Shown here: positions 19,763-30,126 of the stretch, piece by piece
Position numbering within the stretch: position 1 is the stretch's first letter
Layout of the letters: each line of letters opens with the position of its first letter
From: Ceratobasidium sp. AG-K
Taxonomy: Eukaryota; Basidiomycota; Agaricomycetes; Cantharellales; Ceratobasidiaceae
DNA length: 64,000 bases
Assembly (NCBI GenBank): GCA_037039685.1
Contig: JAWNGF010000015.1
Span: forward strand, 139,001-203,000
Direction: 5' to 3'
Notes under the pieces: generated by a model
Seen by the model: only the letters and a program-made list of their open reading frames with translations
The model's database searches: none
What the model was told of the DNA's origin: nothing
Program-made: the position numbers and the translations under genes

Positions 19763-22700
19763 CTGTGTGTGGAGAGACCAAAAAACCGGCAACAGAAACA
19801 ATGTACTTTAGAGCGACAAATGAATCTACCATTGTTTACGCAAACGTTGCCGGAATCACAGAAACTATCCCTACTCTCATCGATTCCGGAGCATCAAAGA
19901 ACTTCCTGGACATCTCGTGGGCTCAATCCAACAACATTCCACTCATGGAACTTTCCACTCCCAGAAAAGTGATTGGTATCCAGGGGAAGGAACTCTCCCA
20001 CCAAATACGCTTCAAAGCTAAGCTGGAACTAGAGGTAGAAGGAAGAACCTTCAAACAAGTCTTCTTCCCTATGCCTACTGGAGAAACTAAACTTATCTTG
20101 GGATTGGAATGGTTAGAGGAATCAAACCCTGTCATCGATTGGAAAACAAAGCACATATCATGGCGGACAGAACCCATTCAAGCAAGGACGGCTTCAATAG
20201 ACGATCTGCCCGAGGAATTCAAGGAATTTGCTGACGTCTTAAGTGAAGAAAAATTCAAGAGAATCCCGGATCATCGTCCATATGACTGCGCCATCGACTT
20301 CAAGGAAGGAGCTGAACTTCCGAAACCTGCCAGACCTATCCCACTTTCTCCAGCAGAATCTATTGCTCTAAGAGAATACCTGGATGAAGAAATCGCGGCG
20401 GGAAAGATTCGACCAAGCAAATCACCCATTGCATCACCTTGTTTCTTTGTCAAAAAACCAATCGATCCAAAAAATCCAGGGGCAGTTCGCCAACTACGAC
20501 TCGTTCAAGACCTCAGAGGAGTAAACGCCATTACAAAAGACGACAGATTCCCAATGCCCCTAATGGAAGACCTCCTGGATAAAATCAAGGACGCAAAGAT
20601 TTTCTCCAAGATTGATCTACGCATGGGTTTCAACAATATCAGAATTAGGGAAGGCGACGAATGGAAGACAGCTTTCAGAACAAAAGAAGGACTGTTCGAA
20701 TACATCGTCATGCCTTTCGGACTAAAAAACGCGCCGGCCATCTTCCAAAGATATATGAATCACATTTTCCATGATCTTATCGACGTATGCGTCATAGTAT
20801 ACATTGACGACATCCTAGTCTTCTCTAAGGACAGAAGCCAACATACCGTGGATGTCAGAAAAGTACTGAAGATCTTGCTGGAGGAAAATCTTTTTGCAAA
20901 GCTTCCAAAATGCGAATTCTTCGTCACCAAATTGACATATACTGGACTCGGAATCAGCGATTCAGGCATCTCTATGGAGGAGGAAAAAGTAAAGGCAATA
21001 AAGGAATGGAAGGAACCAAGAATGGTCAAGCAAGTTCAGGCATTCCTAGGATTCGCAAATTTTTACCGAAGATTTGTACCAAATTTCAGCCGATTGGCAA
21101 AACCCCTGACAACCTTGACAAGAAAGGAGAACAAATGGGAATGGGGAAACGATCAGCAGGAAGCATTTGTGGCCCTAAAAACAGAAATCAGCAAGGAACC
21201 CACTCTACGACATCCAAACCCTGACAAACCGTTTTTTCTGGAAACAGACGCAAGTGGAGTAGCAATGGGAGCAATCTTGTCGCAGAGGCAAGACGATGGC
21301 TACTTGCACCCTATTGCTTTCCTTTCAAAGTCTTTCAACGAAGCTCAACTCAACTATGACGTCCACGATAAAGAACTTATGGCTATCATACAATCTTTAA
21401 CACATTGGAGGCTATACCTTGAAGGAACAAGGGACCCTATCACCATCTACACCGATCATAGGAACCTACAATTCTGGAAGGAAGCAAGAACGTTCAACCG
21501 TCGTCATGCAAGATGGCACCAATTGCTTGCTTCCTATAACTTTGACATCATATATCGCCCTGGCATCCTGTCATCAAAACCGGACCTGTTGTCAAGACGG
21601 TCAGACCATGAAGATATCCCGACGCCTGAACAAGTTATGATATCTGTTGAAAGGTTCAAGGGATTTATGGGGCAGGTAGACACAAACATCATAGAAACTA
21701 TCAAGGAGGCCCAGGAAACAGATGAAGGATTGGCACAAATCAAAGAAATCTGCAAATCAAGGGAAACGTTACCAAAAACCCTACAACACAGCGCAAAAGA
21801 TTATGATTTTAAGGAGGGACTATTATGGTTCAAAGGAAGAATCTACGTGCCAGAGGATAAGGAATCCAGACTGGCCATCATGCGAATTCATCACGACTCA
21901 AAAATCGCAGGACATCAAGGACAGGCTAGAACACTGGAACTAATATCAAGAAGGTACTTCTGGCCAGGGATGAAGCAAAGCATAAACAGATACGTGGAGT
22001 CCTGCGAGACCTGCCAGCGGACAAAGGGATCAAAGTCAATAGTCCCGGTCAAACCTCTGGAGATTCCAAAAGGACCGTGGGAAGACATAGCGTTTGACTT
22101 CGTGGTAAAGTTACCAAAATCCAGAGGATCAGATAGCATCTTAGTAGTGGTGGACCGATTCTCAAGAATGGCGCACTTCATACCCTGCAAAGAATCCCAC
22201 ACGGCAAGCGACCTTGCAAACCTTTTCATCACAAATGTTTGGAAACTGCACGGTTTCCCAAAGAGCACGATCTCAGACCAAGGGACTACTTTCAATTCCA
22301 AATTTATGAAAGCCAATTATGAGAAAATTGGAACTAGCCCAGGTTTCAGTACTGCCTACCACCCCCAAACAGATGGAATAACGGAGAGAATCAATCAATG
22401 GATGGAAGGCTGGCTACGATCGTTCGTCAACTACCGGCAGGATGATTGGGCGGACTTATTACCAATTGCGGAGTTCAGCTATAATCTACAGAAGCATCGC
22501 GTAACAGGTAATTCCCCTTTCAAAATTGTCTACGGGAGGGAACCACTGTGGAACATCTCAGCGGAAGAATCAGCGGTTCCAGAAGCAGACAACATCACAG
22601 GAAAATGGCGTAAAATCCACGACGAAGCAATTGCATCTATGGAAACCCAAAGGCTCCCAGAAGAAGAGCCAAAGAGCAAGTACCAAGAAGGAGATCTAGT

Positions 22701-23589
22701 ATGGCTGCTTGGAAAGAACATTCAAACAAAAAGACCATCAAAGAAACTGGACAACAAAAAGCACGGGCCATTTGTCGTGAAGCGACAGATAGGATCACAT
22801 GCTTATGAGCTTGATCTGCCAGCAACAATGAGGGTGCACCCTGTTTTCCACATCGATTTGCTCAGCCCTTACAAGGGAGACACCGAATTCAGCCGCAACC
22901 AACCCCAACCACCGCCGATCATAACGGAAGAAGGAGAAGAAGAATATGAAGTCGAAAAAATCTTGGACTGGAAGGAGACGAAGGACGGCCTTTTTTACAG
23001 GGTCAGATGGAAGGGTTATGGGAGTGAAGAAGACACAGAACAAAGGGCGGAAGATTTCGGTCACCTTTCAAAGATCATCAAGGACCTTCTACGCCGACAC
23101 CCCGAAGCTCCCACGCCATCTAACTACGCTCCAGGAAAGATAAAAGGCAGAGGCGGCGAAACTAGTAATGTCACCTGCAAAACTTGCTACTATTCCAAGA
23201 AACACCTCCAACTCTACGCTTTAAACCTTTTCTGCCCTCTACAATGCCTGCTGTCACCCGCTCCACCATTGCCAACAACCTCACCCGCGTCCTCGAAGGA
23301 CCTGCCTTTGCCACGGCAAGGATCCTTGACTCCGGAGCCGCCCTCTACGTCTTCAAGAGGTCACAACAAGGCTCGGGAAGAATGCACTTCAGGGCCTCGG
23401 ACGACATCCTCCACTCAGACCTGGGAGAATTCCAGTGGGTCGGAAAAAAATGGCCGACACGCATGCAGCTCCTACGGAAGGACATATTTGTCTGCCGAGG
23501 GTGCGCAGCATTCCAGGTCTCGGAGGTCGTTCTCCTCTCCACCCACATGCTCGGGGTGGTCAAATGGGGACAAGAAGGAGCGTACTTGA
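19744..23589 (+). CDS. Beta-2 pol: protease, RT, RNase H, integrase, chromodomain; open full length
   Basis: Expressed by -1 frameshift from gag. Residues are numbered from the GTG codon at 19765, which I do not take as a real start. Protease centre D40-S-G. RT motif A Asp284 (20614-20616) and Y346-I-D-D349. RNase H acidic residues D495, E537, D564. Integrase HHCC: H710, H717, C747, C750. Core D778, D838, E874, with 35 residues between the last two. GPF module at 1001-1010. Chromodomain about 1059-1100 with the V-R-W-K-G-Y core but no W-E-P. Residues after about 1160 overlap ORF3 in another frame and may be a by-product. No stop or frameshift visible; all catalytic residues checked are present, so this pol may be functional. 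Confidence 0.93.
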   Translation, partial: RRGLPLTVCGETKKPATETMYFRATNESTIVYANVAGITETIPTLIDSGASKNFLDISWAQSNNIPLMELSTPRKVIGIQGKELSHQIRFKAKLELEVEGRTFKQVFFPMPTGETKLILGLEWLEESNPVIDWKTKHISWRTEPIQARTASIDDLPEEFKEFADVLSEEKFKRIPDHRPYDCAIDFKEGAELPKPARPIPLSPAESIALREYLDEEIAAGKIRPSKSPIASPCFFVKKPIDPKNPGAVRQLRLVQDLRGVNAITKDDRFPMPLMEDLLDKIKDAKIFSKIDLRMGFNNIRIREGDEWKTAFRTKEGLFEYIVMPFGLKNAPAIFQRYMNHIFHDLIDVCVIVYIDDILVFSKDRSQHTVDVRKVLKILLEENLFAKLPKCEFFVTKLTYTGLGISDSGISMEEEKVKAIKEWKEPRMVKQVQAFLGFANFYRRFVPNFSRLAKPLTTLTRKENKWEWGNDQQEAFVALKTEISKEPTLRHPNPDKPFFLETDASGVAMGAILSQRQDDGYLHPIAFLSKSFNEAQLNYDVHDKELMAIIQSLTHWRLYLEGTRDPITIYTDHRNLQFWKEARTFNRRHARWHQLLASYNFDIIYRPGILSSKPDLLSRRSDHEDIPTPEQVMISVERFKGFMGQVDTNIIETIKEAQETDEGLAQIKEICKSRETLPKTLQHSAKDYDFKEGLLWFKGRIYVPEDKESRLAIMRIHHDSKIAGHQGQARTLELISRRYFWPGMKQSINRYVESCETCQRTKGSKSIVPVKPLEIPKGPWEDIAFDFVVKLPKSRGSDSILVVVDRFSRMAHFIPCKESHTASDLANLFITNVWKLHGFPKSTISDQGTTFNSKFMKANYEKIGTSPGFSTAYHPQTDGITERINQWMEGWLRSFVNYRQDDWADLLPIAEFSYNLQKHRVTGNSPFKIVYGREPLWNISAEESAVPEADNITGKWRKIHDEAIASMETQRLPEEEPKSKYQEGDLVWLLGKNIQTKRPSKKLDNKKHGPFVVKRQIGSHAYELDLPATMRVHPVFHIDLLSPYKGDTEFSRNQPQPPPIITEEGEEEYEVEKILDWKETKDGLFYRVRWKGYGSEEDTEQRAEDFGHLSKIIKDLLRRHPEAPTPSNYAPGKIKGRGGETSNVTCKTCYYSKKHLQLYALNLFCPLQCLLSPAPPLPTTSPASSKDLPLPRQGSLTPEPPSTSSRGHNKAREECTSGPRTTSSTQTWENSSGSEKNGRHACSSYGRTYLSAEGAQHSRSRRSFSSPPTCSGWSNGDKKERT

Positions 23590-24008
23590 GCGAGTGGGTG
23601 CCAGGTTACGACGGAAGGCAGCCAACGCTCCGACCTAGATGGAACGATGCCTGGGACGCCAACTACAAAAAGGACCTGAGCGACTGGAGGATGGAGAGGG
23701 GCCGATACCAGAAGGAGAAGATCGACTGGGAGCCCTACTGGTGGAAGAAGGAGGAGACTGACGTGTTGGCATGGAAGGAGGCAGAGCCTGATGTTTGACA
23801 ATGGGATAAGGAGTTCGTGGAGGCTCAGGAAAGGGTTTTGGACTGGTCCAAGGCCGACTGGACAAGGGAGGAGACATGGGAAGAATGGGAGAAGTTCTCG
23901 GACGAACCAGGAAACACCGTATTCAATCCCATCGACCTGACCTTGGAGGAAGATGAAGGGCTTGAGGAGTTTATGTTGAAGAAAGGGAAGGACTGCGCAG
24001 TGCAGTAA
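23244..24008 (+). pseudogene. Beta-2 ORF3 with one nonsense codon
   Basis: ATG at 23244, 254 codons, -1 relative to pol and overlapping its tail. It aligns without gaps to the intact Beta-3 ORF3. Codon 185 is TGA (23796-23798) where Beta-3 has CGA, a single C-to-T change. A truncated 184-residue protein would keep the CxGC core but lose the C-terminal tryptophan-rich part and the P-I-D-L-T-L-E-E-D-E tail. Function unknown; see the Beta-3 entry. Confidence 0.85.
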
Positions 24009-24037
24009 GTCCATTCAGGTCCCCCAAATGGACTCAT

Positions 24038-24049
24038 AGGGGGGAGTAA
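24038..24049 (+). other. Beta-2 polypurine tract
   Basis: AGGGGGGAGTAA directly precedes the 3' LTR. It is the expected primer for plus-strand synthesis, and the same tract precedes the 3' LTR of Beta-1 and Beta-3. Confidence 0.8.
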
Positions 24050-24504
24050 TGTCGTGAGCTAGCTCACTCCATTGGACTCTTCTGTTGTGTCGCCCACCTG
24101 TTCCCTTCCTTCTTGCTTTCTTCCGTTTCCGTTTGCCGCGTTGCCACCTTCTTGTGGTTATTCTGTTACATTGTGTAACGCGGCTGTGCTTTGTACGAGT
24201 CATGTCTGTTCATACAGCATGACTCACATGGACACTCCTGACTGGTAGACTTTATGACTCATGTGGCTGCGCCTTGTATCACTCGGCCACTTCTTGTTTA
24301 TATATAGAGGACCGACAAGCCTGGTAACCCCAGCTTGTTTTGTCTCGTCAAAACATCCCCTCTGAGTGACACTTAGAACCACCCCTACCCTCAAGAGCCT
24401 ACAGACGCTTAAGTGTGTTGCGGTTCAAGAGGTCACTTAGGTCTTAGTGCCGTCCACTCTCCATCGCGGCTTGTCTCATAGCCACCAAGAAGAAGCTTAC
24501 GACA
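24050..24504 (+). repeat. Beta-2 3' LTR
   Basis: 455 bp, TGTCGTGAGC to GCTTACGACA. It differs from the 5' LTR at two positions by my reading, so the insertion is recent. It is followed by the duplication GTCCA and then Gamma-Y pol. Confidence 0.95.
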
Positions 24505-27500
24505 GTCCAGGTGATAGATGGCCAACCAATAGCGAATGGTTTAATTGACAAAGAATGCACCTTCCAAGTCATTATGAACAATCATGTGGAAGAAATGACT
24601 TGCGATATTGCACCATTAGACCAACACACTGTGGTTCTGGGTATTCCCTGGCTGAAAAAACATAACCCAAAAATTGATTGGGCAACAGGAACATTAGAAT
24701 TTGAATCAGATTACTGCAAGGGAGAATGTCTATATGAGGACTGCAACGCCACAGAAGGGGCAGTAGTTGCCCAACTTCTCAATGAATACATGGAATTCAA
24801 GGATGTTTTTGTTTCCAAAGAAGTGGACAAGCTACCACCACATCAACCATATGACCTCAAAATTGAATTGGAACCAGACGCTGAACCCAAGATCGGTGTG
24901 GTATACTCCCTCACTAAGGAAGAAGATCAAATCTTGAGAAAATGGATCGACGAAAATCTGGACAAAGGATTCATTGTTCCCTCCACATCCCAATGGGCAT
25001 CACCAGTAATGTTTGTCAAACGGCATGATATAGAAGGTGTTCCCCAACCCCCAAGATTGTGCATGGATTATCGATACCTCAACAGCCAAACCAAGAAAAA
25101 CCGTTACCCACTGCCTAGAACCAACAATCTTATTGAATGGGTTAAAGGTGCCAAGATATTCACCAAACTTGATCTCAAATCTGGGTACAACCTGGTCAGG
25201 GTAGCAGATGAGGATGTTCACAAAACAGCATTCAGAACCAAATATGGACTGTTTGAAACAAAAGTCATGCCTTTTGGCCTCACTCATGCACCGGCCACCT
25301 TTCAAAACATGATGGACGCTGAGTTCAGGGACATCAAAGGGGTGTATGTGGAAATCTACATTGATGATATCCAAATCTTCTCCAAGAATCCCAAAGAGCA
25401 TCCCATGCACATGAACGAGGTCCTGCGCCGTCTACAACACCTGGGTCTCTATTGCTCCCTCAGGAAATGCTCCTTTCATGTCTCTAAGGTAGACTACCTA
25501 GGGCTAGTCATATCAGGAGAACTGGTCAAGATGCAAGAGGAAAAAATTGCAACAATCAAAAAATGGCCTACACCCAAGAATGTTACAGATGTGCAGACAT
25601 TCCTGGGATTTGCAAATTTCTACCAGCGCTTTATCCGAAATTAGACCCATATAGTGCGACCCCTGTAAGATTTGACAATGAAAACAAAACAATGGGAATG
25701 GGGAACAGAAGCGGAACTTGCCTTCCAGGGACTAATAAAGGAATTCATCAAGGCGCCCATCCTTATACAACCTGACCAAGACAAAGGGTTCATCATTGAA
25801 TGTGATGCATTGGACAAAGCCACAGGAGCAGTCCTTAACCAATATGGCCCTGACAACAAACTCCACCCTGTTGCATTTATGTCCAAAAGCCTATCCCCAG
25901 CAGAACGTAACTACAACATCTTTGACAAGGAACTCTAGGCAATCAACAAAGCATTCAAAGAATCGCGTCATCTTTTGGAAGGAACAGAGATCCCAGTATT
26001 GCTTGTTACAGATCACCAAAACCTGGAATATTTCATGACCTCTAAAGTGTTGACAAAAAGACAGAACAGATGGGCCGTCTTCCTCTCAGAGTTTAACTTC
26101 CAAATCAAGTACAGAGCTGGCAACCTTAATGGCAAAGCGGATGCACTCAGTCAACAAAGTGACCACAACCTAGAAGGGGGAGTAGTCCCTCAGAAACCCC
26201 TACTTTTGCCACATCTCTTCATCAATTTGGCAGAAGAGGGACCTCAGGGTATGGCATCAACCACCGATATTCAGCAAGCAGTCAAGAATCAGACACAAGA
26301 AGATGAATATGTTAGATCAATCTGGGCTTTCCTTAGCAACCAGCAAGAAAAAGCGCCTGCCTTGGTACAAAAAGAATTCAAAGACTGGAAGATTAGGAAT
26401 GACATGCTGTACCACAAAGGAAGGATCTACATCCCAAACAAGAATGAGATCAAGTGCCAGATCCTGGAACTCCACCACCACAACAAAGCAGTTAGACACA
26501 TGGGTCAAGCAAAAACACTGGAAATGATCAAACAGCAGTATTGGTGGCCATCCATGAAGGCCTATGTCAACAAATACATGTCCTCATGTGATTTATGCCA
26601 GCGGTCAAAACCCATTAATCAACAACCTCTGGGGGAATTACAACCACTTGAACTCCCCTCCAAACCCTGCCAACACATTTCGGTTGATATGATTGTCAAA
26701 CTCCCCCTGTCCAAGGGCCTAGACTCAATATTGGTCTTCATTGACACTCTGACTAAGATGGCACACTTCATCCCATGTACTGAAAGAACCACGTCACCCA
26801 AGCTTGCGGAACTGTTCATGGAACACTGCTGGAAGCCACATGGCACCCCAGAAACAGTTGTATCAGATTGTGGACCAACCTTTGCATCCAAATTCAAGAA
26901 GGAGCTTTATCAGGCCCTGAACATGCAGCCTAGACTTTCTACAGCTTACCATCCTGAAACTGACGGACAAACAGAGCGCATCAATCAAACGGTTGAGGCT
27001 TTCATTTGGACATACTGCGCCTTCAAGAAACATGACTGGGCTTCACTTTTACCCTTTGCCAAATTTGCATATAACAACTTGTTCCATTCTAGCATTGGTA
27101 TGACACCTTTCATTGCCAACACGGCTCGCCACCCATCAATCAAAGGTACACCGGTGGAAGATGGCTCTGTCCCAGAAGCTGCGGCACATGCGCAACGTAT
27201 CCAAGACAACCTGGACAAAGCTAAGGCTAGTTTGGCCCTGAGCAAAGAATGGGACAAGGAATATGCTGACAAAAGATGGCAAGGAGATCCCTTTATCCTG
27301 GGCAATAAGGTTTGGCTAAGCCATAATCACATCACAACCAATTGGCCATCCTTGGAATTATTGCATAAACAACTTGGCCCCTTCACAATCCGGGAAGCAG
27401 TAGGAAGGAACGCGTACAAACTACAACTCCCACCTTCTATGACCATGCATCCAGTAATCAATGTATCACGCCTAGCCAAATACAAGGAAGATGAAATTGA

Positions 27501-27894
27501 GGGCCACCATGTGGATCCACCCCCACATATCAAGACACCAGAAGGTGAAGAAGAATATGAGGTAGAACGCATCCAAAGTTCCAAGTTGGAGAAAGGAATC
27601 CTGAAATATTTTGTCAAATGGAAGGGCTACACTGCAGAACATGACTCTTGGGAACCCTTGGAGAACCTTGGCAACACATCAGAACTCATTCATGAGTTCC
27701 ACAAGGAACATCCAGACGCCATCAAAGAAGTCCCCAGAGTTACCAGGAAGCATCACCATGAGGAAACAAGGGATGACTTGGCAGCCAATAACAAGGAAGA
27801 ACGGCCCATAAGGCATTCTAAGCATATAAAAGAGGCTGCTGGGATCCAAGTCCCTCATCAAAAAACTCTTACCTGCTCCAATCCTACACTATAA
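24505..27894 (+). pseudogene. Gamma-Y pol, part 2: RT to chromodomain (three stops)
   Basis: It continues the protease part in frame (V-Q-V-I-D-G-Q-P-I-A-N-G). The RT has YIDD at 25357-25368. Stops lie at 25642-25644 (TAG), 25666-25668 (TAA) and 25936-25938 (TAG). RNase H follows, then integrase with L-H-H-H-N-K, C-D-L-C-Q-R, V-D-M-I-V-K-L-P, V-S-D-C-G-P-T-F and D-G-Q-T-E-R-I-N-Q. The GPF motif (L-G-P-F-T-I) precedes a chromodomain at about 27548-27680 with V-K-W-K-G-Y and D-S-W-E-P. The 639-codon stretch 25975-27894 is fully open. The pol stop is 29 bases before the ORF3 ATG. Confidence 0.9.
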
Positions 27895-27923
27895 CCCTCC
27901 ACACCCACATCACTTGCTGCACC

Positions 27924-28397
27924 ATGTCCTCCCAACGCCAATCCACCAACTCAGTCATGGTCCAGGTCTACCACAACCTTTACACCTGCTCAGCCGCCTT
28001 CAAGCGGTCCCTCAGTGTCATACTCCCCCAGGAGCAAGGCATGTACTGGCATCCTGGCATGCGCCAACACTACTACTTCATTGTATCCACACGCTACTGG
28101 TCAGGCAAGGCCCCCAGGTTGTTTGTTGGTTGCCCCCTTGTCTGCTGGCGCAACTGGATTGCCTACGCAGCCAACAACATCCACGACGCCCTTGAGATCA
28201 TGGACAGGTCTTGCAAGGTCCGTCTTGGAGGCAACCCATTTGCTATAGTCAACCTCACTGTCGACCTAGAGGTTAGGGAGGAGGCAGTAATTGATTTGAC
28301 AGATGACGAGGAGGATTATGGGGTGTGGACAGGGACAGGGTCAGCTGAGGACCCCTTTGTATGTAATGACACTGAGGAGTTTGTGTTGGTGGAGTGA
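27924..28397 (+). CDS. Gamma-Y ORF3, 157 aa, unknown function with VIDLT acidic tail
   Basis: ATG at 27924, 29 bases after the pol stop and in the -1 frame relative to pol. The frame is open upstream too. Core features are L-Y-T-C (19-22), M-Y-W-H-P-G-M-R-Q-H-Y-Y-F-I (40-53), C70, C74, W75, W78 and a tail V122-I-D-L-T-D-D-E-E-D (28287-28316), then W-T-G-T-G-S-A-E-D-P-F. The tail has the form of a SUMO-interaction motif of the VIDLT type known from PIAS proteins. There is no signal peptide, membrane segment or known domain. The close relative at 45840-46313 has the same length. It sits between pol and the polypurine tract, the place of env in retroviruses, but does not look like an envelope. 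Confidence 0.78.
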   Translation: MSSQRQSTNSVMVQVYHNLYTCSAAFKRSLSVILPQEQGMYWHPGMRQHYYFIVSTRYWSGKAPRLFVGCPLVCWRNWIAYAANNIHDALEIMDRSCKVRLGGNPFAIVNLTVDLEVREEAVIDLTDDEEDYGVWTGTGSAEDPFVCNDTEEFVLVE

Positions 28398-28421
28398 GCC
28401 CCAACCTAGAAGGGGGGGTAG

Positions 28422-28848
28422 TGTCACAACCTTTTCTTGTCTTCTTCTTGTTGTTTTGTTGCCTTGTGTTTGGTCTTGTTCTCCTCGCCTTTATGTAAGT
28501 CTTGACCGTGGGACATGCCTGCCTGGCCTGTCCCCTTATCTCCTTGGCCTCCATGGACTTATCACGTTTCCTTTGTTCTTTCCTCTCTTCTCTTGGACTC
28601 TTGCTTTCCCTCCTTTTGGTTTCCCTTGTCGATTGCTCTCTATTGTACATAGCCACAGTAGCGTGTATATATACCAGCGACACAAGTCTTGCCTCCACAA
28701 GACTTGTTCTCTTGTCATTTTCCCCATCACTCATTGTGTGACTCACTTAGGCCTAAGCACCATACATTTGACCCTTGTTGTTGCCCCCAACCCCCATCCT
28801 CACTGCCTGTGAAGTCTTGGCCTCCAAGGTTCAACTAGGGTTGTGACA
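28422..28848 (+). repeat. Gamma-Y 3' LTR
   Basis: 427 bp, TGTCACAACC to GGTTGTGACA, after the polypurine tract AGAAGGGGGGGTAG (28408-28421). It is clearly different from the LTR at 14076, so these two are not a pair. It is followed by ACAAT, which is the sequence expected at this point of Gamma gag (G-T-C-G-A before ACAATGGATCC at 15311-15326), so ACAAT is probably the target duplication in Gamma-H gag. Confidence 0.88.
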
Positions 28849-30126
28849 ACAATGGATCCTACATAATAGGGATGATGGAAATATCTGCATCGACTGATTG
28901 ACGGAAATTGCGGACCAGAATCGCAAACTATACAACAAAATGACAGATCAACATAGAATAACAAGGGATGCAGTTTGGGCACAAGGAATTGTATCAAGCA
29001 GGAGACCAATGGGAGGTAGTGGAGGAACTATGACTCAAACCAACACCCTAGCAACTAGTCAACTAGGGTTGTCGCTAGGAGGAGGAATGGCAACATGAGG
29101 ACTGAGGGGTTCCATGATGCAATTTGCACCACCCTTGTCAGGAGCAACAGCAGCCCCAACATCTTTGATCTTTGGCAGTGGAAGAACAGAAAAATCAGCA
29201 GCATCCAAACCAACTGAATTCCATGGTGAGCAAGGAGCCAAAGCTAGGGATTTTACTTACTCCTGCGCAAATTACATTGCCAACTCCCACTACGCCACTG
29301 CCTTGGATGAAAAGAAAATCTGCCTTATCATTTTGTACCTACATGGCCCTGCTATCGACTGGATTCGCCCTTTCCAAGATCTACACAATGCAGGCGTACC
29401 CCAAGCCATTTTTATGAGTCTAGATATCTTTCAGCATGAGTGGGAATTAGCTTTTGGCAAAATAGAGCAAGTGGAGGTCTATAGACAGAAGTACAAGGCA
29501 CTTTCCCAGACCAAAACAGTGGTCAAATACCTCACCCAATTCAGGATTCTGTCAGCACCGTTAGACTACAACAAGCAGACCCTGAAAGATGACTTCTACA
29601 TGGGACTCAAAGACAACATCAAGGATATGCTAACCTCCCAGGCCTATAATTGTCACAATGCAATGCTGCAGGAGCGGTTTACCAGGACCCAGGAAATTGA
29701 TGCCGCCCTCATTGCAAGGAATATGGAGAAAAAAGGAACCAACGTTCAGGAGAGGGCGACACAGAGTGGCACCCAGAAGTGGGTAACCATGAGCGCAACA
29801 GCGCGTAGATACCAGAAGTGAGAGGCAATCTACACAGTGACTCCCCAGGGCAGCAAGAAGGGCACAATTGAGTCAATTAGCAAGACAAACGTGGTTTCCT
29901 TACCCCCAAAGTCAAATGGGCTGATGCAACAATGTTGGAAATCCCCTTTAGCTTCATCAAACCAGATGTTTGACAGGCTGAAGTGGAAGTAGCAGCAGTC
30001 ACAAGCGAAACCACCTGTTATTGTTGTCAGAAAAAGGGACATATTGCTGAGGATTGCTGCACACAGATAGCAGCCCTGGAAGATGTTGATACCAGTGATT
30101 TGGAGTCAGGAAAAGGCAGCAACTAA
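28849..30126 (+). pseudogene. Gamma-H gag, remainder (5' end missing)
   Basis: It begins in mid-gag at Q-W-I-L-H-N-R-D-D-G-N, exactly where the Gamma-Y LTR ends. Stops occur at about 28896, 29096-29098 and 29819-29821, and a frameshift near 29885. The knuckle C-Y-C-C-Q-K-K-G-H-I-A-E-D-C is readable at about 30013-30057. The heptamer is mutated to AGGAAAA just before the gag stop at 30124-30126. Confidence 0.85.

Larger units (their letters stand above)
17278..24504 (+). mobile_element. Beta-2, young near-intact chromovirus, 7227 bp
   Basis: It is flanked by perfect duplications GTCCA (17273-17277 and 24505-24509). Both LTRs are 455 bp and I count only two differences between them (position 4, T/C, and one C/G near position 40). 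Gag and pol are open for their full length. ORF3 has one nonsense codon. Beta-3 has exactly the same total length. This is the most recently active-looking element in the window. Confidence 0.95.

Noticed and set aside
22530..23064. Many antisense or alternative-frame open stretches across gag and pol, e.g. on the minus strand here
   Set aside because: They lie fully inside clear coding regions, show no conserved protein features, and recur only as shadows of the real frames.
19765..23589. GTG at 19765 as an independent start of pol
   Set aside because: The frame is open further upstream, overlaps gag in -1, and a conserved slippery heptamer explains expression better.
27924..28397. Gamma ORF3 as a homologue of the Alpha/Beta CxGC ORF3
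   Set aside because: It lacks the LG-x-h-x-WV and CxGC core, and I could not align it beyond the acidic IDLT tail.
28408..28421. G-runs before LTRs as G-quadruplex or CRISPR-like repeats
   Set aside because: Each is a single purine tract at the expected polypurine position; there is no array of repeats and spacers.
14076..28848. 14076-28848 as one simple Gamma element with 5' and 3' LTRs
   Set aside because: The two LTRs differ strongly and the flanks do not match (CTTCC against ACAAT). The true partner of 14076-14522 is 46338-46781.
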